A DNA stretch of 64,000 bases from Mycobacterium sp. OTB74 (lineage in GTDB: Bacteria > Actinomycetota > Actinomycetes > Mycobacteriales > Mycobacteriaceae): contig NZ_JARXVD010000002.1 of assembly GCF_029892685.1 (NCBI RefSeq), positions 248,001 through 312,000 of the forward strand, in the 5' to 3' direction. Numbering within the stretch: the first letter of the stretch is position 1; each line of letters starts with the position of its first letter. The notes beneath the pieces were generated by a model. It searched no databases. It was not told where the DNA came from and saw only the letters and a list, made by a program, of their open reading frames with translations. Below, one piece after another: positions 52,306 through 62,860 of the stretch. The position numbers and the translations under genes were made by a program.

Positions 52306-53717
52306 CGGGTGATGACCCAGGTGAACAGGCCCACGAGGTAAGCCAGCACCGGGATCAGCGAAGCGTCCAAAGCGGTAGCGGCGAAGCCGACCAGTCGGCG
52401 CATCGGCAGCGAGTAGGTCTGTGGCTCAGCCACCTGCGGGTACAGCGCGGCAACCGCCCACACCAACACGAGCACGGCCAGAGCACCCAGCGCCCACGAC
52501 GCAGCCGAATACCGACCGGCGGCAACAAACACCGAAAGCAACACTGTGGCAACCAGATACGGGTGGCTCAGCAGCCATGCCTTGCACGGCACCGAATCCC
52601 AGATCCGGGCCCGCAGCGTGGTCGCCAGCGCGGCGGCTGCCGCCACGTACCAGGCCCACGGTGACGGATGCGCCCCGGACACCAGGACCACCGATCCGGC
52701 CGTCAGCACCAGCACGGCACCAGCCAGGAACCCGGTCTGATGCGCGTCACACACTCGGACGCGACGCGGCAGATCGGCCAGCACGGAACGCGGCAGGGCC
52801 GACGGCGTTGGATCACCCGGGGCAGGGATGTTAGGCAGCGGGAATCGCGCCCACACCGTCGACAGTTGCGCAGCCTGGACCATGGCCAGTAGCGCGAAAA
52901 CCACCAGCACACTGCCGATCACGGTGTTGCTGAGCTGCCACATCGAGGCGGCCCCACCGACCACGGCACCGGCGATGCCGATCACTGTCGTCGCGGTGAA
53001 GGCTGCGACCGCCTGCTGACCGACGGCAATGCTGATGATCGACCACGCCGCTACCGCCGCGGCACCGAGCAACAGTCGGGACGGGCCGGAATGGCCGGGT
53101 ACCGCCAGCGCGAAGGCCGTCCCGATCGGCAGCAGCGCACTCAGGCTGAGCGCCGTCGACAGCCGCGGCTCGGCCGGTTTGGCCAGCAGCGTGACCACCA
53201 CCGTCAGGACGGCCACCGCGCTCACCGTGGCCAGCCCGGCGAAGTGGCCGGTGTGAATCTGCACGAGGGCCGCCAGCGCGGTGGCCAGCACCACCAGAGC
53301 GACCAGGGCCCACGCGGCACCGCGACGAATATGTGTTTCGCCCCAAGGCTTCTCCCGCGCCGCCGAGAAGATCGCGGCGGCATCGGCGATGTCCTCGACG
53401 ATGCGCGGCGCCGGCGGTCCGGCGGGCACGGGCTGCAATGCGAGCAGGTCACCGTCGACGACGCCAACCGTGTCCAGGGTGGCGTCCAAGCTGTACGGGG
53501 CGCCACCGATCGGAGCCAGAGACAGCTCCTTGAGCTCTGTGAGCTCGGCAGCCGGGGTGACGATGCGGCGCACCGCGGGCACGATCTCGCGCAGCGGGAG
53601 GCCGGCCGGCAACGCCACATCGGTGAGCCGGCCACCACCGCTATGTGTATCGCCCGCGGCGAGTACCGCCACCCGCACGATGGGCATCGCGGTACTACCA
53701 GACGTGTTCTGGGACAT
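52302..53717 (-). CDS. eccD3: ESX-3 membrane channel component EccD3
   Basis: The 471-residue protein has a ubiquitin-like N-terminal domain (about residues 10-100: MPIVRVAVLAAGDTHSGGGRLTDVALPAGLPLREIVPAV) and then eleven hydrophobic helices. EccD forms the membrane barrel of the type VII pore. ATG 53717 is used, with GGAAAG upstream; ATG 53687 would start at MPIVRV. The start lies inside the espG3 end (overlap 23 bases), and the stop overlaps mycP3. The gene matches Rv0290 in size and order. Confidence 0.93.
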   Translation of the reverse strand: MSQNTSGSTAMPIVRVAVLAAGDTHSGGGRLTDVALPAGLPLREIVPAVRRIVTPAAELTELKELSLAPIGGAPYSLDATLDTVGVVDGDLLALQPVPAGPPAPRIVEDIADAAAIFSAAREKPWGETHIRRGAAWALVALVVLATALAALVQIHTGHFAGLATVSAVAVLTVVVTLLAKPAEPRLSTALSLSALLPIGTAFALAVPGHSGPSRLLLGAAAVAAWSIISIAVGQQAVAAFTATTVIGIAGAVVGGAASMWQLSNTVIGSVLVVFALLAMVQAAQLSTVWARFPLPNIPAPGDPTPSALPRSVLADLPRRVRVCDAHQTGFLAGAVLVLTAGSVVLVSGAHPSPWAWYVAAAAALATTLRARIWDSVPCKAWLLSHPYLVATVLLSVFVAAGRYSAASWALGALAVLVLVWAVAALYPQVAEPQTYSLPMRRLVGFAATALDASLIPVLAYLVGLFTWVITR

Positions 53718-54633
53718 GTTCTTTCCGTTCTGCTGTCGAGGTCTCGAAGTCTCGGGTCAGGTTCGCCGTAGGGAACCAGGGGCCGTCCGGCAGGGCCGCG
53801 GTCAGCCGCTGCACGGCAGTGGCGATGGCCAGGTCGGTGCCCGGGGTGAAGGTTGAAATCCAGATGCCGTCAGCGGCTTTCAGCGGCGTGACCAACACGC
53901 GACCGGCCGCGGTGTCGACGATGCTCACACCGATGTCGGTGCTGATCCGGTGGCCGTCCCTGTGGTCTCCCGCGACGATCTCCACGTAGCTACGCCCGGG
54001 CGCGAACGCAGCCCGGACGACGGCATGCGCCGCGGGCGGGATCCCGAGGTATTCCATGACCTCGTCGAGGGTTTCGCCGCGGCGTAATCGTTCGTCGGCC
54101 CGGGCCCCGATGTGAGCGGGCACCGTGAACTCGGCGAAGCGCGCGGCGGCTCGACCGGACAACCCGGCGGTGAGTACCGGCACCATCGCCTCCGGATACC
54201 CGATCGCCAGTTCACTACAGGTCACGAGGTCTTCGCTGCGCAGGGCCGCCACGGTGGCGTCGCCTCGACGGGCGAGCAGTCCGCGCAGCATGGCGCCGGA
54301 CCCGGACACCCAGCGCAGCTCAAGCCAGCGTCGCGGTCGACATACGGTGCGAATCCATTGCGCGACTGCGGGATTCACCGCACCATCAGCGCTCAGCACA
54401 GCCATCCGGGTCAGCGTGGCGACCTGCTCCGCTTCGAAGCCGGCCCGATCCGAGGGCTCACTGTACGGCTGAGTGATGGCCAGCACCCACGGAAAGCTCA
54501 CGGCGCCGAGGCGATCCGCGAGAAACCAGGCCTGCGCTGCGGTCAACTCGCAGGCCGTGGGCGGGATTTCGGCGCGCTCCGTTTCGCCTATCGATACGGA
54601 CCGCGCCGAAATCGCGGAAGAACTCAGACCCAC
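53695..54633 (-). CDS. espG3: ESX-3 PE/PPE-specific chaperone EspG3
   Basis: The 312-residue cytosolic chaperone holds the hydrophobic tip of PPE proteins until export. [32 protein letters not shown] (about 27-58) starts the EspG fold, and [50 protein letters not shown] near the end is typical. GTG 54633 overlaps the last codons and stop of esxH by ten bases. The start adds 20 or so residues compared with known EspG3, so the true start may be downstream, although no ATG is available. The end overlaps eccD3. Confidence 0.92.
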   Translation of the reverse strand: MGLSSSAISARSVSIGETERAEIPPTACELTAAQAWFLADRLGAVSFPWVLAITQPYSEPSDRAGFEAEQVATLTRMAVLSADGAVNPAVAQWIRTVCRPRRWLELRWVSGSGAMLRGLLARRGDATVAALRSEDLVTCSELAIGYPEAMVPVLTAGLSGRAAARFAEFTVPAHIGARADERLRRGETLDEVMEYLGIPPAAHAVVRAAFAPGRSYVEIVAGDHRDGHRISTDIGVSIVDTAAGRVLVTPLKAADGIWISTFTPGTDLAIATAVQRLTAALPDGPWFPTANLTRDFETSTAERKEHVPEHVW

Positions 54634-54911
54634 TTAGCGCCTTCGGACTGGTCGCGCGAGCTCATCGAGAGGGTGTTGGTTTCGTGGGTGCTCGCCATGG
54701 CGCGGTACGCCTGCACCAGCTCTTCCATCGCGGTGTTCCACTGCGCCTGCCAAGCCTGGTAGCTGGTCCCGGTATCACCCTGCCAGGCGCCGGCAAGGGC
54801 GGCCTGTTCGCTGGCGATGTCCGCACCAACAGCGTGCATCGCCCCTGCGTAAGAGGTCATTTCACCGGCGTGCGCCAGCATTGCCGGGTAGTTGTACATG
54901 ATCTGAGACAT
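54624..54911 (-). CDS. esxH: ESX-3 secreted WXG100 protein EsxH (TB10.4-like)
   Basis: The 95-residue protein contains [17 protein letters not shown], holding the WxG of the helix turn (W43-Q-G45), and the YxxxD/E-type export signal near the C-terminus (YRAMASTHE, residues 69-77). Metal-binding residues in the middle (H14, H76 region) are seen in part. EsxH pairs with EsxG and is needed for siderophore-mediated iron uptake in M. tuberculosis. It begins 45 bases after esxG. ATG 54911 has AGGAG about eight bases upstream. Confidence 0.96.
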   Translation of the reverse strand: MSQIMYNYPAMLAHAGEMTSYAGAMHAVGADIASEQAALAGAWQGDTGTSYQAWQAQWNTAMEELVQAYRAMASTHETNTLSMSSRDQSEGAKWV

Positions 54912-54956
54912 GGGTACTCCTCGATTCGGTGTGGGTTCGGGGCGCGCGGCGGCTGG

Positions 54957-55250
54957 TTAGACGGACGTATACATGCCTGCGGCGGCGCTGTCCTGCGCGA
55001 CGTAGGTGCCGGCCGCGTCCCCGAGATTGGCCTGTGCCGTATCGAGCAGTGCATTGACCCGCATCGCGACCTCCATGAAGCGGGCGTGTGCGGCCTGGAA
55101 CGCAGCGGCCGAGTCGCCCTGGTGGAAGCCCTGCGCCGACTGTGCCGCCTGTTCGGCCTGGCTGATAGTGCTGCGCATCAGTGCCGCCTTCGCCGAGAAC
55201 GCCGCCTCCGAGGCGACCAGCTGTGGGATGTGTGCGTCGAGCATGCTCAT
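54957..55250 (-). CDS. esxG: ESX-3 secreted WXG100-like partner EsxG
   Basis: The 97-residue partner of EsxH has MSMLDAHIPQLVASEAAFSAKAALM at its start and a two-helix hairpin with GFHQGDSAAAF at the turn. The usual WxG is replaced by FHQG, the known EsxG variation. It starts at ATG 55250 with AGAGGAA upstream, and the gene pair with esxH is tandem. They are exported as a folded 1:1 heterodimer (established). Confidence 0.96.
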   Translation of the reverse strand: MSMLDAHIPQLVASEAAFSAKAALMRSTISQAEQAAQSAQGFHQGDSAAAFQAAHARFMEVAMRVNALLDTAQANLGDAAGTYVAQDSAAAGMYTSV

Positions 55251-55314
55251 TGTGATTCCTCTCGCGATTGTCCGGATTTGTTTTGATGGTCAAAGGTTTT
55301 GCGTCGGCGCGTGG

Positions 55315-56859
55315 TCAGCGTTCGGTACCGCCTTCCGAAAGCCAGGTGCCGGGCAGCATGGGTTCGGTGGCGCCGTCGCCGGACCCGCCAGCGGTCATCC
55401 GGGCCAGCCCAGCGGCATCTAGCCGCTGCTGGGACACGGTGCCGGTGAATCCCATGGGCCCGGCGCTCCGGGTCGATGCCTTTACCTCGGGCCTGTCATC
55501 AGATTCCGGGCCGAAGTCCGGATCGACTTCAGAGTTCATGTCCATGTACTCGTCCCGGAACCCACGTTCTTTGGCAGCCCGGCGGCGCCGGGCCCGGCGC
55601 CGCTCCGCCGCTGACGCCGCATCCGAAGCCAAAGCAGCAGCAGCGATCCCGGACGCCGGGGCCTTGGCACCACTGCCTTCACGCAGTGTCGGGGTGAACC
55701 CACCGCCGGGATCGTCGACGGCCACCGCATACGCCAACATGAGTGCAGGGGCAGGGACGGGAGCGGCAGCCGGCGCGGCCGGGGCGGCCGACACCGAACT
55801 CGCCGGGACCCCTGGAGTGGTCGGCACTGTGGGTGCCACGCTGACCACCGGCATGGGGTTGGAGTGCCCGACCCGCAGTTGTGGGGGCGGCTGGAAGGCG
55901 TCGGCGACGGCAGGGTCCGGCACCACGTCGGGCTGGATCAGGGCCAACAGGCCCAGGCTGGACAGACCGACCGCGATCAGAGCCGGTCCCCACAGCGGGG
56001 TGCTCAGCGCGACCCCCCAGGTGGTCCACCCGACGGGCTGGAAGAACGCTTGGTAGCCCAGCGCGAAAAGCAATGGCCCCCAGGTCGTCAACGCCTCCGA
56101 CGGGTTGCTCATGAAGTCGAGGAACATCTGTTGGAGCTGACCGGCAGGGTCTTGCAGGAACTTCCAGATCAGGTCCCCACCGGGCAGTGACTCGATGTAG
56201 TTCTGCAGGTAGTCGGTGATTGCATCCGAGCTGTCCAGCGACGAGCCCGCATCCGCAGCCTGCGCCTGGGCCGACGCCTGCTGCGCCCCCGCCGTCGCTT
56301 GCCCCGCCTCTCCGACTCCCTCGGCCAATACCGTCGGCGCCGTCGTCGTCGTGGGCGCCGCGGCCACCGCCGCCGCTGACACCGCTTGGTAGGTGCTCAT
56401 CACCGTCGCGGCCTGCAACCACATCCGGGTGTAGTCGGCCTCGTTGAGGGCGATTGGAATGGTGTTGATACCAAAGAAATTCGTAGCCACCAGCGCAGCG
56501 TTCGCCACGTGGTTCAGCGCCAATTCGGGCAGCGACGGCATGGTGGCCAGTGCGGTGCCGTAGGCGGCCGCGGCGGTCTCGTGTTGCACCGCATTTGCGG
56601 CGCTGTTGGCGCTGGCTTGTGCCAGCCAGGCCAGGTACGGGGCATGCGCTGTCACGTACTGCTCAGCGCTCGGACCCTGCCAAGCACCGGTCTGGACATC
56701 ACCCAACAACGCGGTGAGTTCAGCTGCAGCCGAGGCATATTCGGCGCTGAGCAACTGCCATGCGGCGGCCGCGGACAGCAGCGATCCCGGACCGGGACCG
56801 CTGGACAACAGCGTCGAATGGACCTCCGGCGGTAGCGCCATCCAGATGGGTGCGGTCAT
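55315..56859 (-). CDS. ppe4: ESX-3 PPE family protein PPE4
   Basis: The protein of 514 residues has the PPE motif at residues 9-12 (ALPPEVHS), and the 180-residue PPE helical domain includes [20 protein letters not shown] (WxG near 58-60). The C-terminal part of about 330 residues is Ala/Pro/Val-rich and probably flexible, with a hydrophobic stretch near 260-310. The EspG-binding tip is near residues 120-140. The start is ATG 56859, one base after the PE5 stop. PE5-PPE4 forms a pair delivered by ESX-3 and associated with metal uptake (general knowledge). Confidence 0.94.
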   Translation of the reverse strand: MTAPIWMALPPEVHSTLLSSGPGPGSLLSAAAAWQLLSAEYASAAAELTALLGDVQTGAWQGPSAEQYVTAHAPYLAWLAQASANSAANAVQHETAAAAYGTALATMPSLPELALNHVANAALVATNFFGINTIPIALNEADYTRMWLQAATVMSTYQAVSAAAVAAAPTTTTAPTVLAEGVGEAGQATAGAQQASAQAQAADAGSSLDSSDAITDYLQNYIESLPGGDLIWKFLQDPAGQLQQMFLDFMSNPSEALTTWGPLLFALGYQAFFQPVGWTTWGVALSTPLWGPALIAVGLSSLGLLALIQPDVVPDPAVADAFQPPPQLRVGHSNPMPVVSVAPTVPTTPGVPASSVSAAPAAPAAAPVPAPALMLAYAVAVDDPGGGFTPTLREGSGAKAPASGIAAAALASDAASAAERRRARRRRAAKERGFRDEYMDMNSEVDPDFGPESDDRPEVKASTRSAGPMGFTGTVSQQRLDAAGLARMTAGGSGDGATEPMLPGTWLSEGGTER

Positions 56860-56860
56860 C

Positions 56861-57169
56861 TCAGCCCAGCACGGTCAGGTAGGTCTCAGCAGCGGCGGCA
56901 TCACCTGTGGCGTAACTGATTCCGGACTCGCTGACTCCGGTGCCGGCGCGGCCGAGTTCGGCAACACCCTGTGCGGCGACCGCCTGATGTGTGGTGCCGT
57001 GGCTGCTCAGACCTGCAGTCGTCTGCATGGAAACCGGATCGGCGGCCGGTGGAACGACGGCGGTGACCGCCGGTGCGGCCGCAGCATGTGCCGCCGCCAA
57101 CCTGGCAGTGAGCGCTTCGACCGCAGCACCCGCCGCGGTCAGACCTTCGGGAACGACGCGCAATGTCAT
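56861..57169 (-). CDS. pe5: ESX-3 PE family protein PE5
   Basis: The 102-residue PE domain protein has an N-terminal Leu/Ala-rich helix, [38 protein letters not shown], which resembles the PE fold. The usual Pro-Glu at residues 8-9 is seen as P8-E9 in VVPEGLT. The C-terminal helix carries the [12 protein letters not shown] region, with the YxxxD/E export signal. ATG 57169 shares one base with the eccC3 stop. The gene is directly followed by PPE4. Confidence 0.93.
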   Translation of the reverse strand: MTLRVVPEGLTAAGAAVEALTARLAAAHAAAAPAVTAVVPPAADPVSMQTTAGLSSHGTTHQAVAAQGVAELGRAGTGVSESGISYATGDAAAAETYLTVLG

Positions 57170-60100
57170 CAGTGGAACTCCCGTCCGTGTCGAGTGTTGG
57201 AACTGCCGTGAACCGCTTCAGCGGGCTCGGCCGCCAGCGGGTTGATCAGTTGGATATAGGTGGCCTCGTCGGTGTCGCTGAGCACCATGGCGCGGCCCGC
57301 CGGCAGCCGGCTGAACCGGTGCCCGCGAATCCGACCGCTGTCCTGCGGATTACCGGACAGCATGACGGTGGTGGCCTGCAACTCGTTGAGCCTGCGCAGT
57401 AGCGGGGCGGTCAGGACCGCATGTGCCGCTCCGGTGGCCCGGGCCGTCACGATCACCCGCAGCCCGAGTTCAGATGCCTGGGAGAGCAATCCGAGCAGGG
57501 ACGACCAGGGCCGCTGTCCGACGAATGGGCCACTGACCGCGGGGGCGTCCGGAATCTGGTCGACGTCGTCGACGATCAGATAGTGGATGTGGTTGTCCGG
57601 CCCGTTCCGGTACGACCAGCCGCTCAGCTCTGCTGCGCTCAGACCCGCTGGGGGCCTGCGCTTTTCCAACAGTCCGGCCAGACCCAGCATCGCTGGGGTG
57701 ACGCGGTCGATATTCGGCGTGTACTCGTTGTCCGCGAACAGCGGTTCGTCGACCAGGTGTAACCGGCGGTCGATCACGGTGAATGCCACCGATTCCTCTG
57801 TCGCGTTCTCCCGGATGGTCCGGATGACGTGCCGCAGCAGCGTGGTCTTACCGGTCTTGGCGTCGCCCAGCACCATCACCAGCGGGTTGGACGCGAAGTC
57901 CACCGACACCGGTTCAAGGTCTTGCTCGCGCTGCCCGATGACGACTGCCTCGGACGCCCGGAACAGCGGCGCCAGGGCAGCCGGTGCCAGGTCGGTCGGC
58001 AACAGCCGCACCGGCGGCGCAGCCTGCCCCTGGTACTTGGTGTTGATCGCCGGGATGGTGCTGAGATCCGGTGCGGCGAAAAGGAAGTGCTCGGCTGCCA
58101 TGGTCAGGCCCCGGCCCGGCTGGTCGGCGGGCACGCTGTCAGCCGGCCGCGTCAGGGCGGCCACGCCGGCACTCGCAGTCGCCCGCACATTGCTGTCTCG
58201 CGGATCGGCCAGCTTGAGCTCGAGCCGCAAACCCAGACCGTCGCGCATGGCCAACGGCACTTCGAGCCAGTTAGGCGTGGTGATCACCACGTGGATGCCG
58301 TACGTCATGCCGGTGTTGACCAGCTCGGTCACCTTGGCCAGCAATGGGTTACGTGTATTGAAGGCGTCGGTGTTATCTCGGCTGAACGCGTACAGGTTGT
58401 CGATCACCAGGAACACGTCGCCGTAGCCGTCATTGCGGATATCGAAGTCCCCGGAAGCGGCGCGGGCCTGCCGAGCGGCCAGTAGCTGCTCGAGTTCGCC
58501 GAAGGTGCGCCGGATCCGTTCGGGCTCCAGCGGCGACGCCACGCTGCCGACATGGGCCAGAGGCTTGAGCGAGCGCAGCCCGCCGCCGCCGTAGTCCAGG
58601 CAGTAGAAGGTGACTGCGCGAGGTGAGTGCGTCGCTGCTGCCGACAGCATGAACGTCTGCAGCGCAGTCGATTTGCCCGACTTCGGGCCACCATGGATCA
58701 GCAGGTTGGCCGCCGCCGACGTAGCGTCGAAGATCAGCGGATCACGGCGCATCTGGAACGGCCGATCGATCTCGCCCAGCACCCAGCGGCCGTGGCCGAC
58801 CGGAATGTCGGTGCCGGCCACCAACTCCGACAGCTGAATGGGCTCGTCGAGAGGGGCCAGCCACAAATGCGGCGCCTGCGGCCCGTAGTGCGCCAGTTGC
58901 TCGCCGATGGTGCTGACCAGCTTGCGCGGTGCGCGGGTATCCGGCACAGCGTCGGTGACGATCACCGTGTCCGGCGTCGGCGCGACGTATCCGGCCGAGA
59001 ACAGCTGAGGCTGTGGAATAGCATGCACCACAATCGATTTCTCGGCGCGTGGCGGGTCGTAGATCCCGTCGACGTAGGTGCTTCGGAACTTGACCGGCAC
59101 GGCACCAGGGGTCGGTACCAGGAAGCCCTCGCCCTTGTGTTCGGGACCGGCCTCGATGTGATACGCGTCCTCGACGCCGATGATCTGCCGGCTGATCGAC
59201 GGGCTCGCCACCTTCAGACCGATGCGATACGAGGTGTTCTTGTCAATGTCCTTGATCCGGCCCACGTCCAGCGTCTGCGACGCGAAGAGAATATGGATGC
59301 GGAACGAACGGCCCTTGCGGGCAACATAATCGAACAGCTCCGCGTACTCCGGATGGTCGGCGATCATCAACGAGAACTCATCGGCGACCACCAGCAGCGT
59401 CGGAATCGGCGGCAGGTCATGCCCAGCAGCGGCTGCCGCTTCATACTCCAGCACCGAGTTGAAGGCGCTGCCCTGAACCCGGCGGCCGGCCTCCATCAGA
59501 AGCTGTTCGCGGCGGGCCACCTCACCGCGCAGGGTGTCGGCGAACCGGTCGGCAAGCGAGCGCTTCTCGGCCATGTTCGAGATGACTGCGACCACCTGCG
59601 GGAAATCCCGGAATATGTCGGCGCCGGCCTCACCCTTGAAGTCGGCGTAGATGACGATCAGCCGATCGGCCGAATGAGTCGTCAACAGCGACAACAGGAT
59701 CGACATGAGGGTCTGAGATTTACCCGAACCCGTCATCCCGATCATCAGACCGTGCGGCCCCATCCCGCCTTCGGCCTCGTCCTTCAGGTCGAACATCAGA
59801 GGCTCGCCGGTGGCGGTGACACCGATCGGCACCCGAAGCTCGTCGGCCCGGCTGCGCGGCGCCCACAGGCTCGCGATGTCCAGCGCGGCGGCATCCTGGA
59901 TGCCCAGCAAGGTGCTGAAGGTGGCCAATCCCGCACCGGTACCGCGAGTCCGGTTCGGGTTGGAGTCCCAACGTGCCAGACCACGCGCCAGGTGCGCTGC
60001 GGAACCAGGTGAAAGTTGGTCGGCTACATCGAAATAGGGCTGCCACCCGCCTGCCGACCAGCGCTCGATGCGACCGTCGGCCACCCGCAGCACCGGTCGC

Positions 60101-61164
60101 TCGGGATCCGGGTACGGCGGCAACTCCGTGCCACGCTGCACCACCGTGACACCTGCCAGCCCGGCCCGCGGCACCAACTGGTCCAGATCGGCGTCCGGAT
60201 CGTCCACCACGATCAGCAGGTGCCGAGCCGTCGCCGCATCGTCCGATCCGAACGGCTCCCGCTCGGCGATTTCGTCAGCCAGGAGTCCACGTAACTCGGG
60301 GACTCCGACGGCCAGGTACCGGGCCGGGCCTACGCCGTCGACCTTTCCGGGAACATCACTGTGCGGCAACCACTTCAGCCACGACCAGAAGTCGGACTCC
60401 AGCGCATCGGCATCCGCCGCCAGGGCAACGCCCAGCAGGGCGGGGTCGTGCCAGGTGACCGATTGGGCGATCCAGGCGCGCAGAGCGCCGCGCACCTCGT
60501 CAGCATCGCCGAGCACGGTGATGCGAGACACCTTGCTCAGGTCGATTCCCGAGGGGACTGCCGGGACGGTCCGCTGGACATCGAGCAATCCGCGTAATGC
60601 GCTGTGCGACACCGGTTCCAGGTCGATCTCGCCAGCGGTGTCCTTGACCTGCAGCACGGTCTCGAGACGAGCGTCGCGCAGTCCGGCGCGCACCACCAGG
60701 AAGTCGGCGTCGTGCGGATCACGCTCCCACTGCCTCCGGCTCCCGGCGACGGTGGCCAGCTGTTCAGGTGCCGGGTGGGACCACGTGCAAGCGGCTCGCT
60801 GCTCGGCGGCCTGAGCGCGAACGTTGTCTCGGACCACCGACAGGTAACGCAGGTAGTCCGCGCGCTCGGCGTCGACCTCCTCGGTCCGGGTCTTGTTGTC
60901 CGAACCGCGGTAGAACGCGGTAGCCGCCAGCAGCAACACGAACGGGAAGAACAACGTCTGTGGCGAGATGACCCGCATGCCAGTAGCTACCAGCGCCACC
61001 ACCATTCCCACGATCAGGATCACGATCAGGAAAGGCAGCACCCGGCGCAACAGGGACGGCGGCACCAGACGCGGCAGTTCCGGCGGCGCCTCGATGGCGA
61101 TGACGCCCTTGCGGGACGCCGGCACAGGCAGGCGGCGCCGCGCCTCGAAGATCAGTCGACTCAC
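57169..61164 (-). CDS. eccC3: ESX-3 FtsK/SpoIIIE-type ATPase EccC3
   Basis: The 1331-residue motor has two membrane helices near residues 38-80 and a DUF-type linker. Three nucleotide-binding domains follow, with Walker A boxes [11 protein letters not shown] (first), [11 protein letters not shown] (second) and [11 protein letters not shown] (third). EccC binds the YxxxD/E signal and drives export. Degenerate ATPase sites in domains 2 and 3 are common in the family; here all three retain the Lys. The start ATG 61164 overlaps the eccB3 stop by four bases, and the stop touches the PE5 start. Confidence 0.96.
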   Translation of the reverse strand: MSRLIFEARRRLPVPASRKGVIAIEAPPELPRLVPPSLLRRVLPFLIVILIVGMVVALVATGMRVISPQTLFFPFVLLLAATAFYRGSDNKTRTEEVDAERADYLRYLSVVRDNVRAQAAEQRAACTWSHPAPEQLATVAGSRRQWERDPHDADFLVVRAGLRDARLETVLQVKDTAGEIDLEPVSHSALRGLLDVQRTVPAVPSGIDLSKVSRITVLGDADEVRGALRAWIAQSVTWHDPALLGVALAADADALESDFWSWLKWLPHSDVPGKVDGVGPARYLAVGVPELRGLLADEIAEREPFGSDDAATARHLLIVVDDPDADLDQLVPRAGLAGVTVVQRGTELPPYPDPERPVLRVADGRIERWSAGGWQPYFDVADQLSPGSAAHLARGLARWDSNPNRTRGTGAGLATFSTLLGIQDAAALDIASLWAPRSRADELRVPIGVTATGEPLMFDLKDEAEGGMGPHGLMIGMTGSGKSQTLMSILLSLLTTHSADRLIVIYADFKGEAGADIFRDFPQVVAVISNMAEKRSLADRFADTLRGEVARREQLLMEAGRRVQGSAFNSVLEYEAAAAAGHDLPPIPTLLVVADEFSLMIADHPEYAELFDYVARKGRSFRIHILFASQTLDVGRIKDIDKNTSYRIGLKVASPSISRQIIGVEDAYHIEAGPEHKGEGFLVPTPGAVPVKFRSTYVDGIYDPPRAEKSIVVHAIPQPQLFSAGYVAPTPDTVIVTDAVPDTRAPRKLVSTIGEQLAHYGPQAPHLWLAPLDEPIQLSELVAGTDIPVGHGRWVLGEIDRPFQMRRDPLIFDATSAAANLLIHGGPKSGKSTALQTFMLSAAATHSPRAVTFYCLDYGGGGLRSLKPLAHVGSVASPLEPERIRRTFGELEQLLAARQARAASGDFDIRNDGYGDVFLVIDNLYAFSRDNTDAFNTRNPLLAKVTELVNTGMTYGIHVVITTPNWLEVPLAMRDGLGLRLELKLADPRDSNVRATASAGVAALTRPADSVPADQPGRGLTMAAEHFLFAAPDLSTIPAINTKYQGQAAPPVRLLPTDLAPAALAPLFRASEAVVIGQREQDLEPVSVDFASNPLVMVLGDAKTGKTTLLRHVIRTIRENATEESVAFTVIDRRLHLVDEPLFADNEYTPNIDRVTPAMLGLAGLLEKRRPPAGLSAAELSGWSYRNGPDNHIHYLIVDDVDQIPDAPAVSGPFVGQRPWSSLLGLLSQASELGLRVIVTARATGAAHAVLTAPLLRRLNELQATTVMLSGNPQDSGRIRGHRFSRLPAGRAMVLSDTDEATYIQLINPLAAEPAEAVHGSSNTRHGREFH

Positions 61165-62768
61165 GGGTTCTCCCTCAAGACAGCGGGTGCGGATGCGGCA
61201 GCGGTCGAGTTCTGCGCGTCGGGCCCCAATGCCGGGGTCTGCAGAGCGTCGTTGCGGCCCAACGTCGGCCCCGGGGCGAACTGGCCGAGTACCGACGACG
61301 GCATCGGCAGCGGCGCTGAGGTAAGACCAAGCGCCGCAGGAGTTTTTCGGTTTCCGTCGGCAGCGTCACCTTCGGTCGAGATGCCGTACCGGACGCCGGT
61401 GTCACTGACCCAGTAGCTGGACAGCGTCGGCGTCGATCCGGCCTGCCCGGTGGCCTGGACGAAATATCCGGTGCCGGGTGCGAGCGCCACCCGATTGGCA
61501 ATGCCGCTCGACCCCCCGCCGACCAACGGCACGGTGTGCCGGCCCTCCGGCAGGGGCAGCGTCGCACCGGCAAACAGAGTCAGCGAATTCGTGGTGGCAC
61601 CAGCAGGTTTGGCCCACCCGGCACAGGTCAGCGGCGACGTGGCCGGATCCACCAGGGTCACTGGGTTCTCCGGGTACGCCGCGGTGTCAATGGCGGTGGA
61701 GACCGGGATGCGGGCGATCTGGTCGGCGCTGAGCCGCGGCGGCTGATCCAACCCGTGTGAATCAGTGTTGCGCAGGATCGCAGCGACCACCTGTGAAATC
61801 GGTTGCAGGCCATCGTCGAGCACCGCGTAGTACCCGACCGCGTTGTCGGTGTCGACCTCGGTCCGCACCGCAGTGACCACCGCTCCGATCGGAGCGGTGA
61901 CCGGCATCGGGTACGACGTCGGCTGACCGGCGTTGGCGATCGGCGGCGCGGCAAGCGGCGGGGATTCCGGAATAGCGTTGAACAACCCGCCGGCGACGGC
62001 CCGCGGCTGCGGCATTGCAGTTCCGTTGGCGCCCAACCCGAGTGCCGACGTGACCGCCCGGTTGCCCAGGTCGACGGAACTCCGGCGGCCATTCCACAGC
62101 AGCCAGGTCCCGGGGTTCGTCGCACCCACGACGTCGGCACGGACCAGCACGGCATCGTGCGCACCCAGCGCGGAGGCGTGCGACCCGCCTTCGGTGATCG
62201 GTCCCCCGATCACCGTGACGCCTGCGTCGGTACCGGTGGCCGTGTCGCACACGGTCCAGTCAGCATCGCGAGAAGTGTTGGGCACCATACGTTCCGGGGC
62301 CCCTGGGATACCGATCAGGTTGCCCCGGCTGAATTTGTCCAGCTCGGCACTCGGCACCATGGTCGGGTTGTCCGGCCGGCCGGCGATCAGCCGGGCTGAG
62401 GTCAGGTTGAGGACAGGGTGCAGTTCCTGCCCCAACCGGACGTACAGCGCTGCGGTATCTCGGTCGGCCAGGATGGTGTTGGTGCCGGGCACCCCGGCGG
62501 GCCGAATCAGTGAGAAGACGAAGCACCCAGCCAGTCCGGTGACCAGCACCAGAGCGCCGACCAGAACCGAGCGGCTCTGGGTGCGCAGCGGGTCGACCAA
62601 CATCCTGGTGTCGTGCAATGCGACACCAGATGCGATGCGCCGCCTCAGGAATCGCCACCCCGACACCTGGTGGCGGGTGACGAACCCACGGCGGTATTCA
62701 ACCTGGTCCGGATTGTCGTTGGCCGGAGTACGTGAGCTGAAAATTTTCCGGTCCGCATGCTGGCTCAT
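61161..62768 (-). CDS. eccB3: ESX-3 core component EccB3
   Basis: EccB has a single membrane helix (about residues 54-75 from the third [24 protein letters not shown]) and a large periplasmic domain with four repeat-like parts. The core start is [15 protein letters not shown] at 62768. Two more in-frame ATGs (62801 and 62834) arise from a 33-base tandem duplication, adding 11 or 22 residues (MNERGAEGGSR per copy). The most upstream ATG overlaps the eccA3 stop as ATGA. Which one is used cannot be seen here. The end overlaps eccC3 by four bases. Confidence 0.9.
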   Translation of the reverse strand: MSQHADRKIFSSRTPANDNPDQVEYRRGFVTRHQVSGWRFLRRRIASGVALHDTRMLVDPLRTQSRSVLVGALVLVTGLAGCFVFSLIRPAGVPGTNTILADRDTAALYVRLGQELHPVLNLTSARLIAGRPDNPTMVPSAELDKFSRGNLIGIPGAPERMVPNTSRDADWTVCDTATGTDAGVTVIGGPITEGGSHASALGAHDAVLVRADVVGATNPGTWLLWNGRRSSVDLGNRAVTSALGLGANGTAMPQPRAVAGGLFNAIPESPPLAAPPIANAGQPTSYPMPVTAPIGAVVTAVRTEVDTDNAVGYYAVLDDGLQPISQVVAAILRNTDSHGLDQPPRLSADQIARIPVSTAIDTAAYPENPVTLVDPATSPLTCAGWAKPAGATTNSLTLFAGATLPLPEGRHTVPLVGGGSSGIANRVALAPGTGYFVQATGQAGSTPTLSSYWVSDTGVRYGISTEGDAADGNRKTPAALGLTSAPLPMPSSVLGQFAPGPTLGRNDALQTPALGPDAQNSTAAASAPAVLRENP

Positions 62769-62860
62769 GCGCGATCCGCCTTCGGCTCCTCGCTCGTTCA
62801 TGCGCGATCCGCCTTCGGCTCCTCGCTCGTTCATGCGCGATCCGCCTTCGGCTCCTCGCT
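62766..62860. repeat. 33-base tandem repeat (2.9 copies) at eccA3/eccB3 junction
   Basis: Copies lie at 62766-62798, 62799-62831 and 62832-62860 (29 bases) and are identical over the compared length. Each copy contains CAT (ATG on the minus strand), so the repeat multiplies the eccB3 start codon. The copy at 62832-62860 is the end of eccA3, which gave rise to the others. Read on the minus strand the unit encodes MNERGAEGGSR. Confidence 0.95.

Noticed and set aside
57169..61164. Long plus-strand frames antisense to eccC3
   Set aside because: Shadow frames of a clear ESX-3 ATPase with three Walker motifs; no independent family features.
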